Shown here: one piece after another, positions 45,575 to 56,420 of the stretch
Numbering within the stretch: position 1 is the first letter of the stretch
Layout: each line of letters begins with the position of its first letter
Assembly: GCA_930367205.1 (NCBI GenBank)
Contig: OV884009.1
Location: forward strand, 78,637,189 to 78,701,188
DNA length: 64,000 nucleotides
From: Acanthosoma haemorrhoidale
Taxonomy: Eukaryota; Arthropoda; Insecta; Hemiptera; Acanthosomatidae
Direction: 5' to 3'
Position numbers and translations under genes: made by a program
The notes under the pieces: generated by a model
Database searches by the model: none
Told to the model about the DNA's origin: nothing
The model's input: the letters and a program-made list of their open reading frames with translations, nothing else

Positions 45575-46604
45575 GGTTTTGTATCCTTAATTGTCATAAT
45601 TACCTGCCTACGGTTCTCAGCTTCCTATTCTGGCAATTAATCTGTTCCATAATTTACAAATGAAAATTAATCTGTCAGAGACAGCCCGCGAATTCTGTTC
45701 TGTTTTTCATTGCTGATTTAAAAGCCCCTTTTCATTCACAATCCCATTGATCAAACCTGGGCGTACTACCATCAGCTGACTGACTGACACCACCAACGTG
45801 AGATTTCCTTATAACTTGTTAAAATGAAGCAATAAAGGTTTCTTGAAAATTGTAAGGGCAGCAACAGTAATTTAGTAAAAAGTTTTGGTCATAATGTTTC
45901 AATTAGTAAGAAGACACAGTGAATGTCCTTAATGACCGCTATCGATTAGTCTTTCAGTTGTAGGTTCTCTGTTAATTTTCCTGGAAAAAAGTGGATATTT
46001 TAATTTTCCGTATTAATTTCGTTTTAGTTTAGCGACGCTCTTCGTCTGGCTATTTTATATAATGAGCTTTATGTACATACAATGAAATAAAGAAATTCCC
46101 TCTCACGAAAATTGAATGATAAAAGCTCTTACTTATTGGCTTGATGGTGGGAATAAAATGTGTCAGAGGGCTACAGAAATGAAATTTACTTAAAATCAAC
46201 AAATTATAGCGGAAATTTTAAAATAGCTAATTTTGAGTGGTGGTTTGTGGCCGTAATCTGATACAGCCATTAAACCCTTAGTGTTCCTATGACGGGCTTC
46301 CTATAAACTGGTAACGTCATTATCGCCGTCAACGTCGGTACAGAACTGAAATGATTAACAGTTTGACTGAAGCAACAGGTTGGGCAACCCTCAATTTCCT
46401 CTTTGAAGTAAACAGGCGTGTTTGAAGCGGTACAATATAAATCGATTGTGATTTGCTTTGATATAGGGCGTGCTGGGAGCAAAGTAAGTCTATCTCACGT
46501 GAGCAGGACCTTCTGGCAAACAAACTGAAGATCTTTTAAGTGGTTCAACTAAAATAAAATCGGCAATTTCAGATGCACAAGGACAACCTTATATATAGAT
46601 ATAG
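45575..46604. other. No confident gene
   Basis: Two overlapping minus frames at 46270-46523 (70 and 64 codons) have protein-like composition, for example a Cys pair in EEIEGCPTCCFSQ. I recognise no family and see no exon structure. Confidence 0.4.
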
Positions 46605-47157
46605 ATATTTTTTTTTTTTGATGAAATTACAATCTAACTTATTGGGCAATAAGTAATTGTGATAAATGTTCTCATACCATGTTTACAGTCTACATTCACT
46701 CACTCATTCATACAGCCCAGAGACCTCCCAAATCCATGGGACACGAGCCAGTGAAGGCTGGCCAACCCGAGAGCCACAGACGCTCAGGGCATGATTAGAG
46801 AAACTGGCCATTGCCAGGACTCCCACATTTATACCAGGGCATGAGGCCAATTTAGTCTCCGAGCTATAGGAGATGAGTGGTGCAGTGCAATGACTGTGCT
46901 TCGGGATTAGGGTGGTTGGATAGGTTACTATGGAATTTCATGAACTTTGAAGGGATGAGTTCAAGAATGTAGGGTATATTAAGATCATTAGAAAGGGGTT
47001 TGTTGCTGACGTAATAAGAGGCATTTTCTATTATTTTCAGAACTTTTGATTGAAAAGATTGGAAACGCTTGATGTTCGACTTTTTTGCTGTCCCTCGTGG
47101 CTCTATTCGGTATGTCCAGATTGGCTTCAGTATAACTTTGTAGATCAGTAATTTATA
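46605..47157 (-). mobile_element. Jockey-clade LINE, 5'-truncated copy (main family)
   Basis: The 3' end is a T run at about 46605-46618. The 3' untranslated region is shortened by several deletions (for example around 46700-46740 and 46840-46870). The RT C-terminus runs in frame from about 47157 to a stop near 46864: KLLIYKVILKPIWTY, FQSKVLKIIENASYYVSNK, LNIPYILELIPSKFMKFH, LSNHPNPEAQSLHCTTH. Truncation is inside the thumb region. The frame upstream of 47157 (to 47220) reads host sequence and is not part of the element. Confidence 0.85.
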
Positions 47158-49769
47158 CGTAAAATGCAGCACCTTTTCCACACAAGGGTTCAAAGCAGCC
47201 AGGTGAAAAATATAATACATTTTATATATTACTTCTTGAAAACATTGTACTAGGGTAGAGAGAGTAAGCTCTTTTTTATTTAAATCAAAATTCGTTTCCT
47301 ATTATCATTTATTATAATTATTCATTAGTATGTACTTGTATATCAACACAGGGAATTTTGTTGTGTATAAATCAATACTCAACTGTGAATTAGTGTGTGT
47401 GTTTGTGAAAATATTTTATTTTTATTTTTCAAACAGGTTCTTGTTTTATTCTCTTCCTATTCTTAATATTTACAGTTATTTTATTTTATACTATTAATTT
47501 ATGATAAAAATTTGTTTTCTTATTTAACTTATTTTTTTTTTATTTCTCGGCAAATTGTAAATTTTAGCAGGGACTGATATGTCAAAGAACTTCATAAAGA
47601 ATCATTTTTCTTAACGGGCATATTCCCAGGTTAATAAAGATATTTTTATATTCAAATGTCAAAACGTTGTCCACTATATTTTGACTAATCAAATGTGATT
47701 AAGAATGGAAGAATTGTTCTCTCACATCAAATAATTGTAAACTCATTGTAAGAAGGTGTATAAGCATGCTTTTATTTATGGAATAAAACTAACTCAGAAG
47801 TAACGACAATTGACGGGTCAAATAACTTCATGGCCTAAAAAAAGAAAAACCTAGTGAATCTAAAAATGTTACAATGAATAAATAATCTGACCAGCTCGCC
47901 GAATAAAATCGATCGATCGACCACTGTTGAGTATGAAGATAAGATCTGGCACTGTTTACTTCATATTAAAAGGTCAACACTGAGTTAGTTGATGAAATAC
48001 GAAAACAATTATTGTTGACGTTATTTTTCCAATATCCACCTTCTAAGATCATCCATAAATTACTGATAATTATTTATTATTGTTACAATAGAAACTTTCA
48101 AGCTTTTGTACCTCAACAAGGAGCAGCTGACACAACAAACGAATCAAGTCAAATTTTCAGGCCTGCCTCTGTTTCAAAATATTTTTACGTAAAATATTTA
48201 ATATACCATAGTGCAGACAGTTTAAAGAACTTTTTTTAATTCTAGAAAGTACCAGCTCCAGCACGCATTCGATTTTTTTCAAAAATAATATCTGTACCTT
48301 CAATTTTTAAAATTATTTTTATTTACATCAACTAAACTGTTTTCACCTCAATTACGAATTAAATTGTACTGTACTGTTGTTGCTGCATAATGGAAATCAA
48401 TAACTTGAATAAATAATATCCAAAAATACACACGGGACTCGTTGATAGTTTTTTTAAAAACTTATTGCACGATTTTTTTTTTTTACGAAAATACCCTATT
48501 TTGTTTTCAAAATTATCGGTGATACTGAAAATCGCCTTTTGACTATGAATAAAATATTAAAAAGCCCCATTCCACGAGATTATGTTGCCATGGGAGTGAG
48601 GGGGGCAGAATGTGCATGTTGGCAAGGATGAATAAACAAAATAGGAGACTACAAAACATATTCTTGCAAATATAATACTTTTTTTTAATGTAAATATTTA
48701 TTACAAGCTAACTTCACTTATGTATAGATAAAGTAAAAATAGTCTTTTACTGTTTATTATCATTGCGATAGGTGGTTTTTTTGTTTTTGTTAATTGTGCC
48801 TCTGAATTTAAAGTATTTAATCATAGATCTATTATAAAAGCTAATAAGAAGAAAACTAATGACGTATTCAATCTGTTCTTATCATTGTACATATATGTCA
48901 GTAATAAAATTGAAATAAATCTCTTTGTCTCTCTATCTGCTTCTCTGAATGAAAATGGAACCTCTCCCTTCGATGGTGACAATGAGATAGGTAATGTGAT
49001 CGATTTAGTTGCCAGAGTGTCACTAGGACTAGATACTATAATTGGGGCATCTCATCGACATGGATCCCATGTCACTTGTTCTGGAAACGAACGATCAAGA
49101 GGAAACTGCAACGATTTATGTCACAACTACAATAGGCAACACGTCATAGCTGAAAAGCGAGATCGTCAAATCCTAATCTAATTATCTGTCCCTTATTGAC
49201 GTCATAACAGTAAGGTCCGATAACAGGCCCGCCTGTTTAGGATTTCGTGGCGTAAACACGTGATACGCTCTCTTCTAATGAGATGTAATGGATATACGAG
49301 TCATACCTCAACATACATATCCTCCGATCGTCCGAAAGGAAGTCCTTCATAGAGCGTGACCGTACGCAAGCACGGAGCATATATATGCTTTTAGCAGTAT
49401 TAGAAGTAATTGACAGCGGAAGGTGGTTTTGACGTAAAACAATTAGGTTTTCACACACTCAGGCAGTGGTTCCTAATATTTTACGCGTCACCTAGTTTTT
49501 TCCAAACCTCCAACCAGAGCAACTCATTTCCTTATGCATTTATTTTACCGGATCCATAAAAAGGCACAAGCTCTATTTTATTTGCAAAAAGAAGCAAACA
49601 AAAAAACAAAACAATAATAATATTAAGGTGGAAACAATAATACAACATTTGACTATGGATCAAGTGGCGACGGACTAACTCCAAAGACATAATAACGCTG
49701 CAAAAATTATTAATAAAGCGGTAGCATTAAAGATAAATAAACTCGATAAAAAAACAATCTCCTTACTAT
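47158..49769. other. No confident gene
   Basis: AT-rich. A 98-codon plus frame at 48885-49181 has mixed composition and ends in a run of His/Asn/Arg, and a 73-codon minus frame lies at 49237-49458. Neither resembles a known family. Confidence 0.45.
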
Positions 49770-50020
49770 CAATACCCATCCAGCAACTACAGACTCAGCG
49801 AACAAAGTCACTATTTACTGGGATCATCTTATCAGTACTGACCACACGGTTTCAAATAATAGGCGTGACAGGATAGATGACAATTGTCTAAAGGTAGTAG
49901 CTGAAAAGAAATAAGAATACCATGATTTAGCTGAAGGATTAAGGAAACCTGTAGGATTTTGCCTATAATAGTTTGATCCCTATGGACTCGGTGGAATTCA
50001 TCCAGAGGCTAGAGCAAGCA
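49770..50020 (+). pseudogene. Remnant of an R2/R4-type LINE endonuclease region
   Basis: One plus-strand frame reads HPATTDSANKVTIYWDHLIS, then TDHTVSNNRRDRI, then CLKVVAEKK, a stop, and EYHDLAEGLRK. This pattern (Y-W-D-x-P-I-x-T-D-x-x-V-x-x-NRPD-I, then E-K-x-x-KY-x-DLA-E) is what I associate with the C-terminal region of LINEs that carry a restriction-like endonuclease, whose catalytic signature is PD followed by D. Here PD has become RD, and a segment between RDRI and CLKVV that should hold the next Asp is shortened, so it could not cut DNA. The family name is from memory and should be treated as probable. Confidence 0.5.
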
Positions 50021-51004
50021 AAAGGAAACTGCCACCACAATCCGAAAATTCTCCACTAATAGTCCGCGGGTAGGTTGATATTCCCGAAGGAACCTAATAA
50101 AGATGAAATTTTTAATAATAAAATATCAAATAGATCAAGGAAATATCTTTATAAAATGAAAAACTAAAACTTAAAACACTACAATAGTAGTCACTGGTGA
50201 TATAGTATATTCTTCTTACAATAGAAAAATAATACGCTATGGATTGGATTTCAATTGACGTACGGACGGAAAACCTAAAACCATTCTTTCATCAATCAAA
50301 GCCAGTATAGCCGAAAATAGATTAACTCAATTAAAAATTCATAGCTGACTATGAATTCACAGTTTATGCTTACAATTTTAAGTAAAACTAACTGCAGAAA
50401 AACTCTTTTCAAGTATAAATCTTTATTCAGTAATAGTTTTGTCAGTATGGACTTTTTTATAACTATGCGGATTCTGAAGCAAAAGAAATTAAAAATCAAA
50501 GGCGAGATCGTATATTTTCATTACAGTCATAACAGAAAATATAGAAATTTCATGACAAAAAACTGTACGTTGAAAACTGATGATCATTTGAACAGTTTAA
50601 AAGTTTATTCAACCTTGTGACTTTTTATTACGATTTTCATATTTTTTTTTTCAGATAACAAAGAAAATTATAATGAAATAACATTTTTTTTTTAAATATC
50701 ATTTTCAGCTCATGTGATTAATATTGAAATGATAACAGATTTTGTGACTTTGAATAAAACACACAGACTATTAATAAATCTATTATTCAAACCTTGACTC
50801 TCAGCATTGAAAATGTAAGATCTGAATTTCTGCTGGACTTGTACGATTATCAATCTGGCCATTTTTAAACAAAACGATAAAAATTAATTAGCATCAATAG
50901 TAAACTAAGTATGTGCATATTATAATCATAGATAATTATTAACAGATAATGCACTTGCAAATTAACAACGATTGACTTCTACACGGGTAGTGATCGGTTA
51001 TCCC
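50021..51004. other. No recognisable gene
   Basis: AT-rich. The 89-codon plus frame at 50351-50620 is Lys/Phe/Ser-rich and resembles chance coding in AT-rich DNA. Confidence 0.5.
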
Positions 51005-51290
51005 GAAGAGAGAGGCTCTACTCACAAAAAGCTTGCGATCACCTTTCAGTTCCCTGTCTGTCTATCTGTCGGTCCGTGAGTTCTACGCTAAAACGATAAA
51101 ATCCATCTATTTACAAAAATATTTAGACAAATATCTCCGAAAAATCCTTGAACCACTCCATAAGTGGTTTGAAATAGTTACAATAACGTGAAGTATCAGT
51201 GTGCACAAAGTACGAAAGTTAATTTTTCAAAAAGCTTTAAGTCTCTACAAACATCTTTTATTTATGATAATACACAAACAGTAGCGTTTG
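51005..51290 (+). repeat. D1 repeat followed by D3 repeat
   Basis: D1 landmarks (AGAGAGGCTCTACTCACAA, CTGTCTGTCTATCTGTCGG, GTTCTACGCTAAAACGATAA) are followed within 60 bp by D3 landmarks (GAAGTATCAGTGTGCACAAAG, TTAATTTTTCAAAAAGC, TTTAAGTCTCTACAAACATC). This suggests that D1 and D3 are parts of one longer repeat. Confidence 0.5.
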
Positions 51291-52794
51291 GCCTATTTAG
51301 GTTCCCTTAGGACTATTATTCAAACAAAGTAGATACAAAATAATATTTAAAATAAGAATAATAAAATTGGTAACAATTCGACGAAACAACAGGCCTATAG
51401 ATGAGAGTATCTGGCAAATCATTATCCTATGCATTCACTATTGCGAACGGAATCGGTAACTTATCTGAAAAAAAGTAATGAATTTTTTTTTAATTTTAAA
51501 TGAATATTACAACAAAATTCAAAAATTTTTGACTTATCCTCGTTAAAAGGTAGCTTCGTTAAATATAAAACCATTTAAAAATCATTCGTAAATAACTATT
51601 AGTAAAGAAATCAACGTGGAAAAAAATCTCCCTATTTAGTGACCCAATTCTTTACGACTTTACCTCAAAAATTTCGATAAAAAATACCGATAATATTTTT
51701 CACGATCATTTAATAACTATTTATCGAATCGGTTTCTTCCACTTACTTTATTTCCACTTAAGTTCTTTATTTCACTCATATAAGTTTTTTTTCTATAAAA
51801 TTTACTTGATAATAGCTGTGAAATATTTAAGTTGGGAAAAATATCGAATTTTCTCATTGGACTTATGTCATTCTGGAGGGGGGGGGGTGATGTGGTCAGC
51901 GTACTCATAATTATTATGATTTCTAATTTCGTGATAGGCAGCTAATCCTAAAACTAAAATTAGGCTAGTCTTTCAAATTTAGGCGGCTGCAAAAAAAAAA
52001 TTACATAATCCGACGATCTCTTTAACATAATTCTGACCCGCGTGGAAGATTATGCGCATAATTTAGCAGCCACGATGGAGATAGAACAGAATTAATGATA
52101 TTCAACGCCTTATCTATTTAAAGACAAGCCTCTCCATCTGATTTCCCCGACCGATGCCCTTTCATCAAAGCCCGGTTGTTGGGGCGGGGAGGGGGGATAT
52201 TATCGGTTATTACTTTCACGAGATAAAACTCCTCACTCATAGCACCTTTTTTCATTTTTCCCCGCTTTCATAGATAAATTTGCAAGCATGGTTTTATTTC
52301 AATTGATTAAGTAATAAAAGTTCTGTTTTCTGGCATTTTTATTGTCAATGTTAAGCTTGTAATTGGCTTAAATTCAATCTGTTACATAGGGCTCGTTTAC
52401 GTCTGTCCGCATAGATGTATTTCGATAGCAATTGTGGGAGCAAGTATCGGAAAATCATGGGAATAAGCTGGGGGATATTAGGGACCAAGATGAAATCGTC
52501 GAGTTGTAAGTCATTATACTTTATAAAAGGGATCACTGTCCATTCCCCAAAAAAAATAGAAAACTTCTTTCTAGGACTCTATAAAATTAGAGTGTATCCA
52601 TAGTTAACATGCTAAGAAGTACAGCTAAAAAAAGGAAATATGGCTTGCCCGGGCTCACTATAAGAAAAGAGAGAGACAACTTGGGTCTTGGAGAAGAACT
52701 GGGTAGAAATAGCACCAGGGTGGAGATATGGAGAGAGATCAAGAGGTTGGCGAAATTTGGAAGGAATGGGATGATTTTGAGAGTTCCCTATGTT

Positions 52795-52795
<1 letters not shown>
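51291..52795. other. No recognisable gene
   Basis: AT-rich with a G run at about 51879-51887. Open frames of 61-63 codons at 51717-52797 resemble no family that I know. Confidence 0.45.

Positions 52796-52858
<63 letters not shown>
52796..52858. repeat. Long pure (GA)n microsatellite
   Basis: About 63 bp of uninterrupted AG/GA dinucleotides. Polypurine of this length can form triplex (H-DNA) and often binds GAGA-type factors in arthropods. The sequence shows only the tract. Confidence 0.97.
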
Positions 52859-52861
<3 letters not shown>

Positions 52862-53404
52862 TCATTGAATTTTCAAATATTTTTTAACATGTTGCAAGTT
52901 CTTCAAAATGTGCTCATACAGCAGTAGAATTTCTTATCTAATTAGTCAGCACTTTCTTGCTGACTAATGACTGTCCGTAGACGTGGCCACCAAATTAGGC
53001 GGGTGGCCATTTTCACCATGTTGCCTTAGTCCCTAACGACAGCCGGCTGAGTTCAACTTTCTAACTGCCAGTAGGTGCCAGCGCTGATCCAAATTCCTCC
53101 ATAAGGCTCGATCACACTCGATATTAAGTTTTATTTAAGAATAGTGTAGGCTTGTAAAAATTGGTTGAACAATCTTTTTTTTTTATTACAATAAACTGTA
53201 ACGAGTAGTGAAGGATTTCGAAGGTTTCGTCAGTGATTGACGAGTTAGGTTAAGTTATGGAGTGAGAGTTAGCAACGACGTAATTTCTCGGACGCTGTAA
53301 ATTACAGGTTTAATGATTTTTTTATGATTATAAGTTTACAAAAACAAAGTGCAAATAACATATAGTTAATCATTGTGTCGAAATATTGAAGGCATATATC
53401 TTAC
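52859..53404. other. No recognisable gene
   Basis: No supported feature; a slightly GC-richer patch lies at 52970-53110. Confidence 0.45.
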
Positions 53405-53640
53405 TAGAAATTACCATAGCCTAGTGGTCAGCAAGCTGATTTCTAGCTTCGGGAGACCCGGGTACGATATCGGGTTCTTTGGGGGATGGGTCTGGTTGGA
53501 GTTGACTAAGCCTCGTAAGGGTAAATGAGTAGCTACGGGGATAAAAAAAGTAGTGAATCCGATAACGAATTTAAGTTTGAGAAAAGAAAAGACCGTGCTG
53601 ATTACACTTGCACCTCAGCGCCACCTACCAACCTATGGCG
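53405..53640 (+). repeat. tRNA-derived SINE-like element (second type)
   Basis: ATAGCCTAGTGGTCAGC (about 53417-53433) is a good tRNA A box (T-x-GC-x-x-A-x-x-GG). After 30 bp comes GGGTACGATATCGGG (about 53459-53473), which resembles a B box (GGTTCGA-x-TCC) with substitutions. A downstream body (to about 53640) follows before the sequence returns to AT-rich. Spacing fits a tRNA-derived polymerase III promoter. A minus-strand relative may lie at 5.13 kb. Confidence 0.55.
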
Positions 53641-54077
53641 ACAACATTTTTTAAACTTTGGCCTTACCTCATTATTTCCATGTTTTATATAGCTATATTA
53701 TTCATGACTTTGCAATATCAAATGACTCAATCTAAAATTTCATGTGATTAACACTAGAATAAGCAAAAGTACTCACAGGTCAACAGATCAGGGTTTCTGT
53801 TTTTGTAAAAGCCAGTGAAACCGTGAAAAAGTAATCCAGCAGAAAAAGTCAGAGCGTAAACTACAAGCAATTTACTTTGGCTTTTCCTCTCGTGTTAATT
53901 AATTTAATTAAATTAAGCTTTTTTTCTACCAACGAGCAATGTTCCAAAAACCTTTCCCGTTTCCACAAGGTCTACATTTCAAAAACAGAACATTTTTAAT
54001 GGCTGGTTTTCTAATTATAATCTATAAATACAAAGCTTTCTAGGAAAAAGTACATGGTGCCAGGGTATTTTTTCTTA

Positions 54078-54122
54078 GGCTATTAATCGCTAATAATTTT
54101 GAAATTTATACCACAATTAAAA
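54078..54122 (+). repeat. Imperfect direct repeat flanking a SINE-like core, left copy
   Basis: CTATTAATCGCTAATAATTT-type sequence followed by TTTATACCACAATTAAAAT resembles 54330-54372 (AATTATTAATAGTGGAATTT, GTACCACAACTAAAATT). The tRNA-like core lies between the two. Confidence 0.45.
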
Positions 54123-54244
54123 TATGTTGAAGAATTATACTAAGCGAATTATGCCCCTACTAGAGGCCTTTTGTGCTCAACATGAAACTTCTTTTATACC
54201 CACTTCGAGAACTTTGCCAAAAAGATTCATACCGGGAGAATCTC

Positions 54245-54375
54245 AACTCGTCCAGGGTAGCTCAGTTGGTAGAGCTATTGGAGTTCTCCGGGTTCAAGCC
54301 AGCTTAATGTTTAACATTTTTTTCTTTGACTAGCAATTATTAATAGTGGAATTTGTACCACAACTAAAATTGACA
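54245..54375 (+). repeat. tRNA-derived SINE-like element (first type)
   Basis: AGGGTAGCTCAGTTGGTAGAGC is a textbook tRNA A-box/D-arm, and after only 18 bp comes GGGTTCAAGCCAGC (B box). The anticodon arm region is too short for a tRNA. The tail (AACATTTTTTTC and ATTATTAATAGTGG with GTACCAC) is shared in part with the element at 59.71-60.0 kb. Confidence 0.6.
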
Positions 54376-54420
54376 AAAAATCAAACATATTATCTATTGA
54401 AGTAAGTTCTTGACACTAAT

Positions 54421-54990
54421 ATTAGAATAGAATACAAAAAAATAACGCTCAGATGGCAAAATAATATCTGGCAAACAAAAAGAACTGTTACATCATAAAA
54501 ATAATTAAAATTTAAAATAAAGCATTTTCTGAAAAATATATTAACAAAATAAGATTAAACTGCACTTAGAAAATAAATTTGTAGATAGATCCACACAAAA
54601 ACAACAATATGAAGAGGTCTGTAGAATACAATGTTTAATAACATTCAATTGATTCAAATAATAAGTAATATCTAGCTAAATATAAGTAATAAAACGAGAT
54701 AATTAAAGTAAAAACCAAAGAATGTGCATTTCAAACATTTATGTATATAGTAGACTAAGAGATAAAAATAGAAATCCAAAAATTAAAGTATGGAAATACA
54801 ATACCATGAATAAATTTCTACCAAACATCAAGCACCTGTCTGGATGGTGAGGAGGTTTGGCTGGTATACATGGTATGTATGACAGAATAGGAGAGGTTTG
54901 AAAGTACTTGCAGATGAAGCATGGGGGATATTAGGAGGTAGAGAATCCCAGAGGGTGTTAAGTTTATCCTATTGAGAAATAATTAGAAAA
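54421..54990 (-). mobile_element. L2/CR1-like LINE 3' end with RT C-terminus
   Basis: On the minus strand LNTLWDSLPPNIPH, ASSASTFKPLL (about 54940-54870) matches the final WN-x-LP-x-x-I-x-x-A-x-S-x-x-x-FK block of L2/CR1-type proteins. The sequence from there to 54421 shares landmarks with 63540-63790: AGAATAGAATACAAAAA, an AAATAAGATT-like stretch, and GATCCACACAAAAACAACA. This suggests a common 3' untranslated region. Degenerate. Confidence 0.5.
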
Positions 54991-55799
54991 AAATCCCCTG
55001 GCTAGTTTTTTACATATTATTCTTCTAATTTATAAATGCGTATAAACAAACAAGATCTTATGTCAACTAATAATGTTAAACTATCGCCTTCATTGTTTAT
55101 AAAATTTACTGTGCCGAAGCGATTGGGAAAAAAAACCTGTATTTATTATTATTGGCATACCAGAAATGAAACTTTTGCAGCAGGAAATCTATCTATATTT
55201 TTCTACTTCCATTGGCTTCACAAAAATAATTAAATTTCATTTTGACTAAAGCACAGAAGGTGAAAAAAATAAATACAAAACAATTGTAATATGTTCTTAC
55301 ACTTCTGAAGATATCTCAAGTCGTATGTCGTCCTATTTGAGACAAAATTCTTCAGTGATTACAAAATAGTTAGTTATTTGAAGATGGAACCCTATAAACT
55401 AATTGAGCATAGTCTTAATATAGTGTAATATAAAAGATTATGTTGACTCTTTATTAATTATGTTAACATAGAAATTCAGACTGAATTCTGTAAGTTTTTA
55501 TGATTTAGCGGTACATATTAAGGGGTTTGAATCGTATATAAAGTATGCTTGGATTCTTTCACTACGATTATTAAAGCTGTAAATGCAGTTTGTAACTTTT
55601 CAAATAAAGTCTTTAAATACAAAAAAATTTAAGTAAGGAACCCAAGCGTTGTTTCATGTGATTGTCTATATAAATTTAGGGTAATTTAGTTAAATATAAA
55701 GTTAACTTGCCTATGGAAGGTTCATATGAAAAATCTGTAAATAATTAAAATTGAACGCTTTGCGCAATGTCAAAAGGAAATTGATCCTTGGTGCTATTT
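54991..55799. other. No recognisable gene
   Basis: AT-rich sequence without a supported feature. Confidence 0.5.
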
Positions 55800-56420
55800 A
55801 CCTTTAAAAGTAAAGTAAAATTGCTTATTATAAATATGAGTTATTTAATAGGGGGCCTGTACCCAAAAAATAAATTCAACATGTCTAGAAGATTAGGTAC
55901 ACGTATCGTTATTCCACCTATCTTACCCAAAGCTGGAGCGAATAATACTCTACAAATAGTTGAAACTCAACAAAACTCATCTCGACAAGTTTTGCGCATC
56001 TTTAAGATTTAGAGCTTGAAAATTAATATCGAAAAGACAGAAGCCACAATATTTACCAAAAGAAGACCACATATTCCCGGTAAAACCAAACTGAAAAACT
56101 CAGAAATTCCTATATCCAAAACCATACAATACCTAGGAAAATAATATCTTGTACCCACCATGTCCATCTGAAATGTCAGAAAATTCAAGCAATAATCTAC
56201 AAAATGTACCCACATTTTAATAAACATTTAAAACTATCTGCAAAAAATAATCCGTGTGGTTGGGTGCCCAGCATGGAACTTCACCAATAAACAAAATGTG
56301 AATAAAATCGAAATCATTTAAAATACATGTCTCCAAATTATAAATAATTACTCTTACTATACCGTAATTAGACAATTGAATGACGAATTAGATAGCCTAT
56401 TCAGTTAACAGTTTTCACAC
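55800..56420 (+). pseudogene. Jockey/I-like LINE, RT C-terminal remnant (separate lineage)
   Basis: Readable in one main frame with stops: NNTLQIVETQQNSSRQVLRI, SLKINIEKTEATIFTKRRPH, ISKTIQYLGK (about 56113-56142), then VVGCPAWNFTNKQNVNKIEI and YYTVIRQLNDEL. The order (K-x-N-x-x-KTEA-x-x-FT, then YLG, then G-x-PAWN, then KIE) is the segment after the YADD box of jockey/I-type RTs. YADD itself is lost. The sequence is not from the two jockey families described above. The 74-codon frame at 55788-56012 covers its first part. Confidence 0.65.

Noticed and set aside
46270..46523. Overlapping minus-strand frames with a CPTCC motif
   Set aside because: A single Cys cluster is not enough for a zinc-binding domain; no further support.
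48885..49181. 98-codon plus-strand open frame as a gene
   Set aside because: Mixed composition but no family, start context or exon evidence.
54245..54300. Functional tRNA gene
   Set aside because: The distance between A and B boxes is too short for an anticodon arm.
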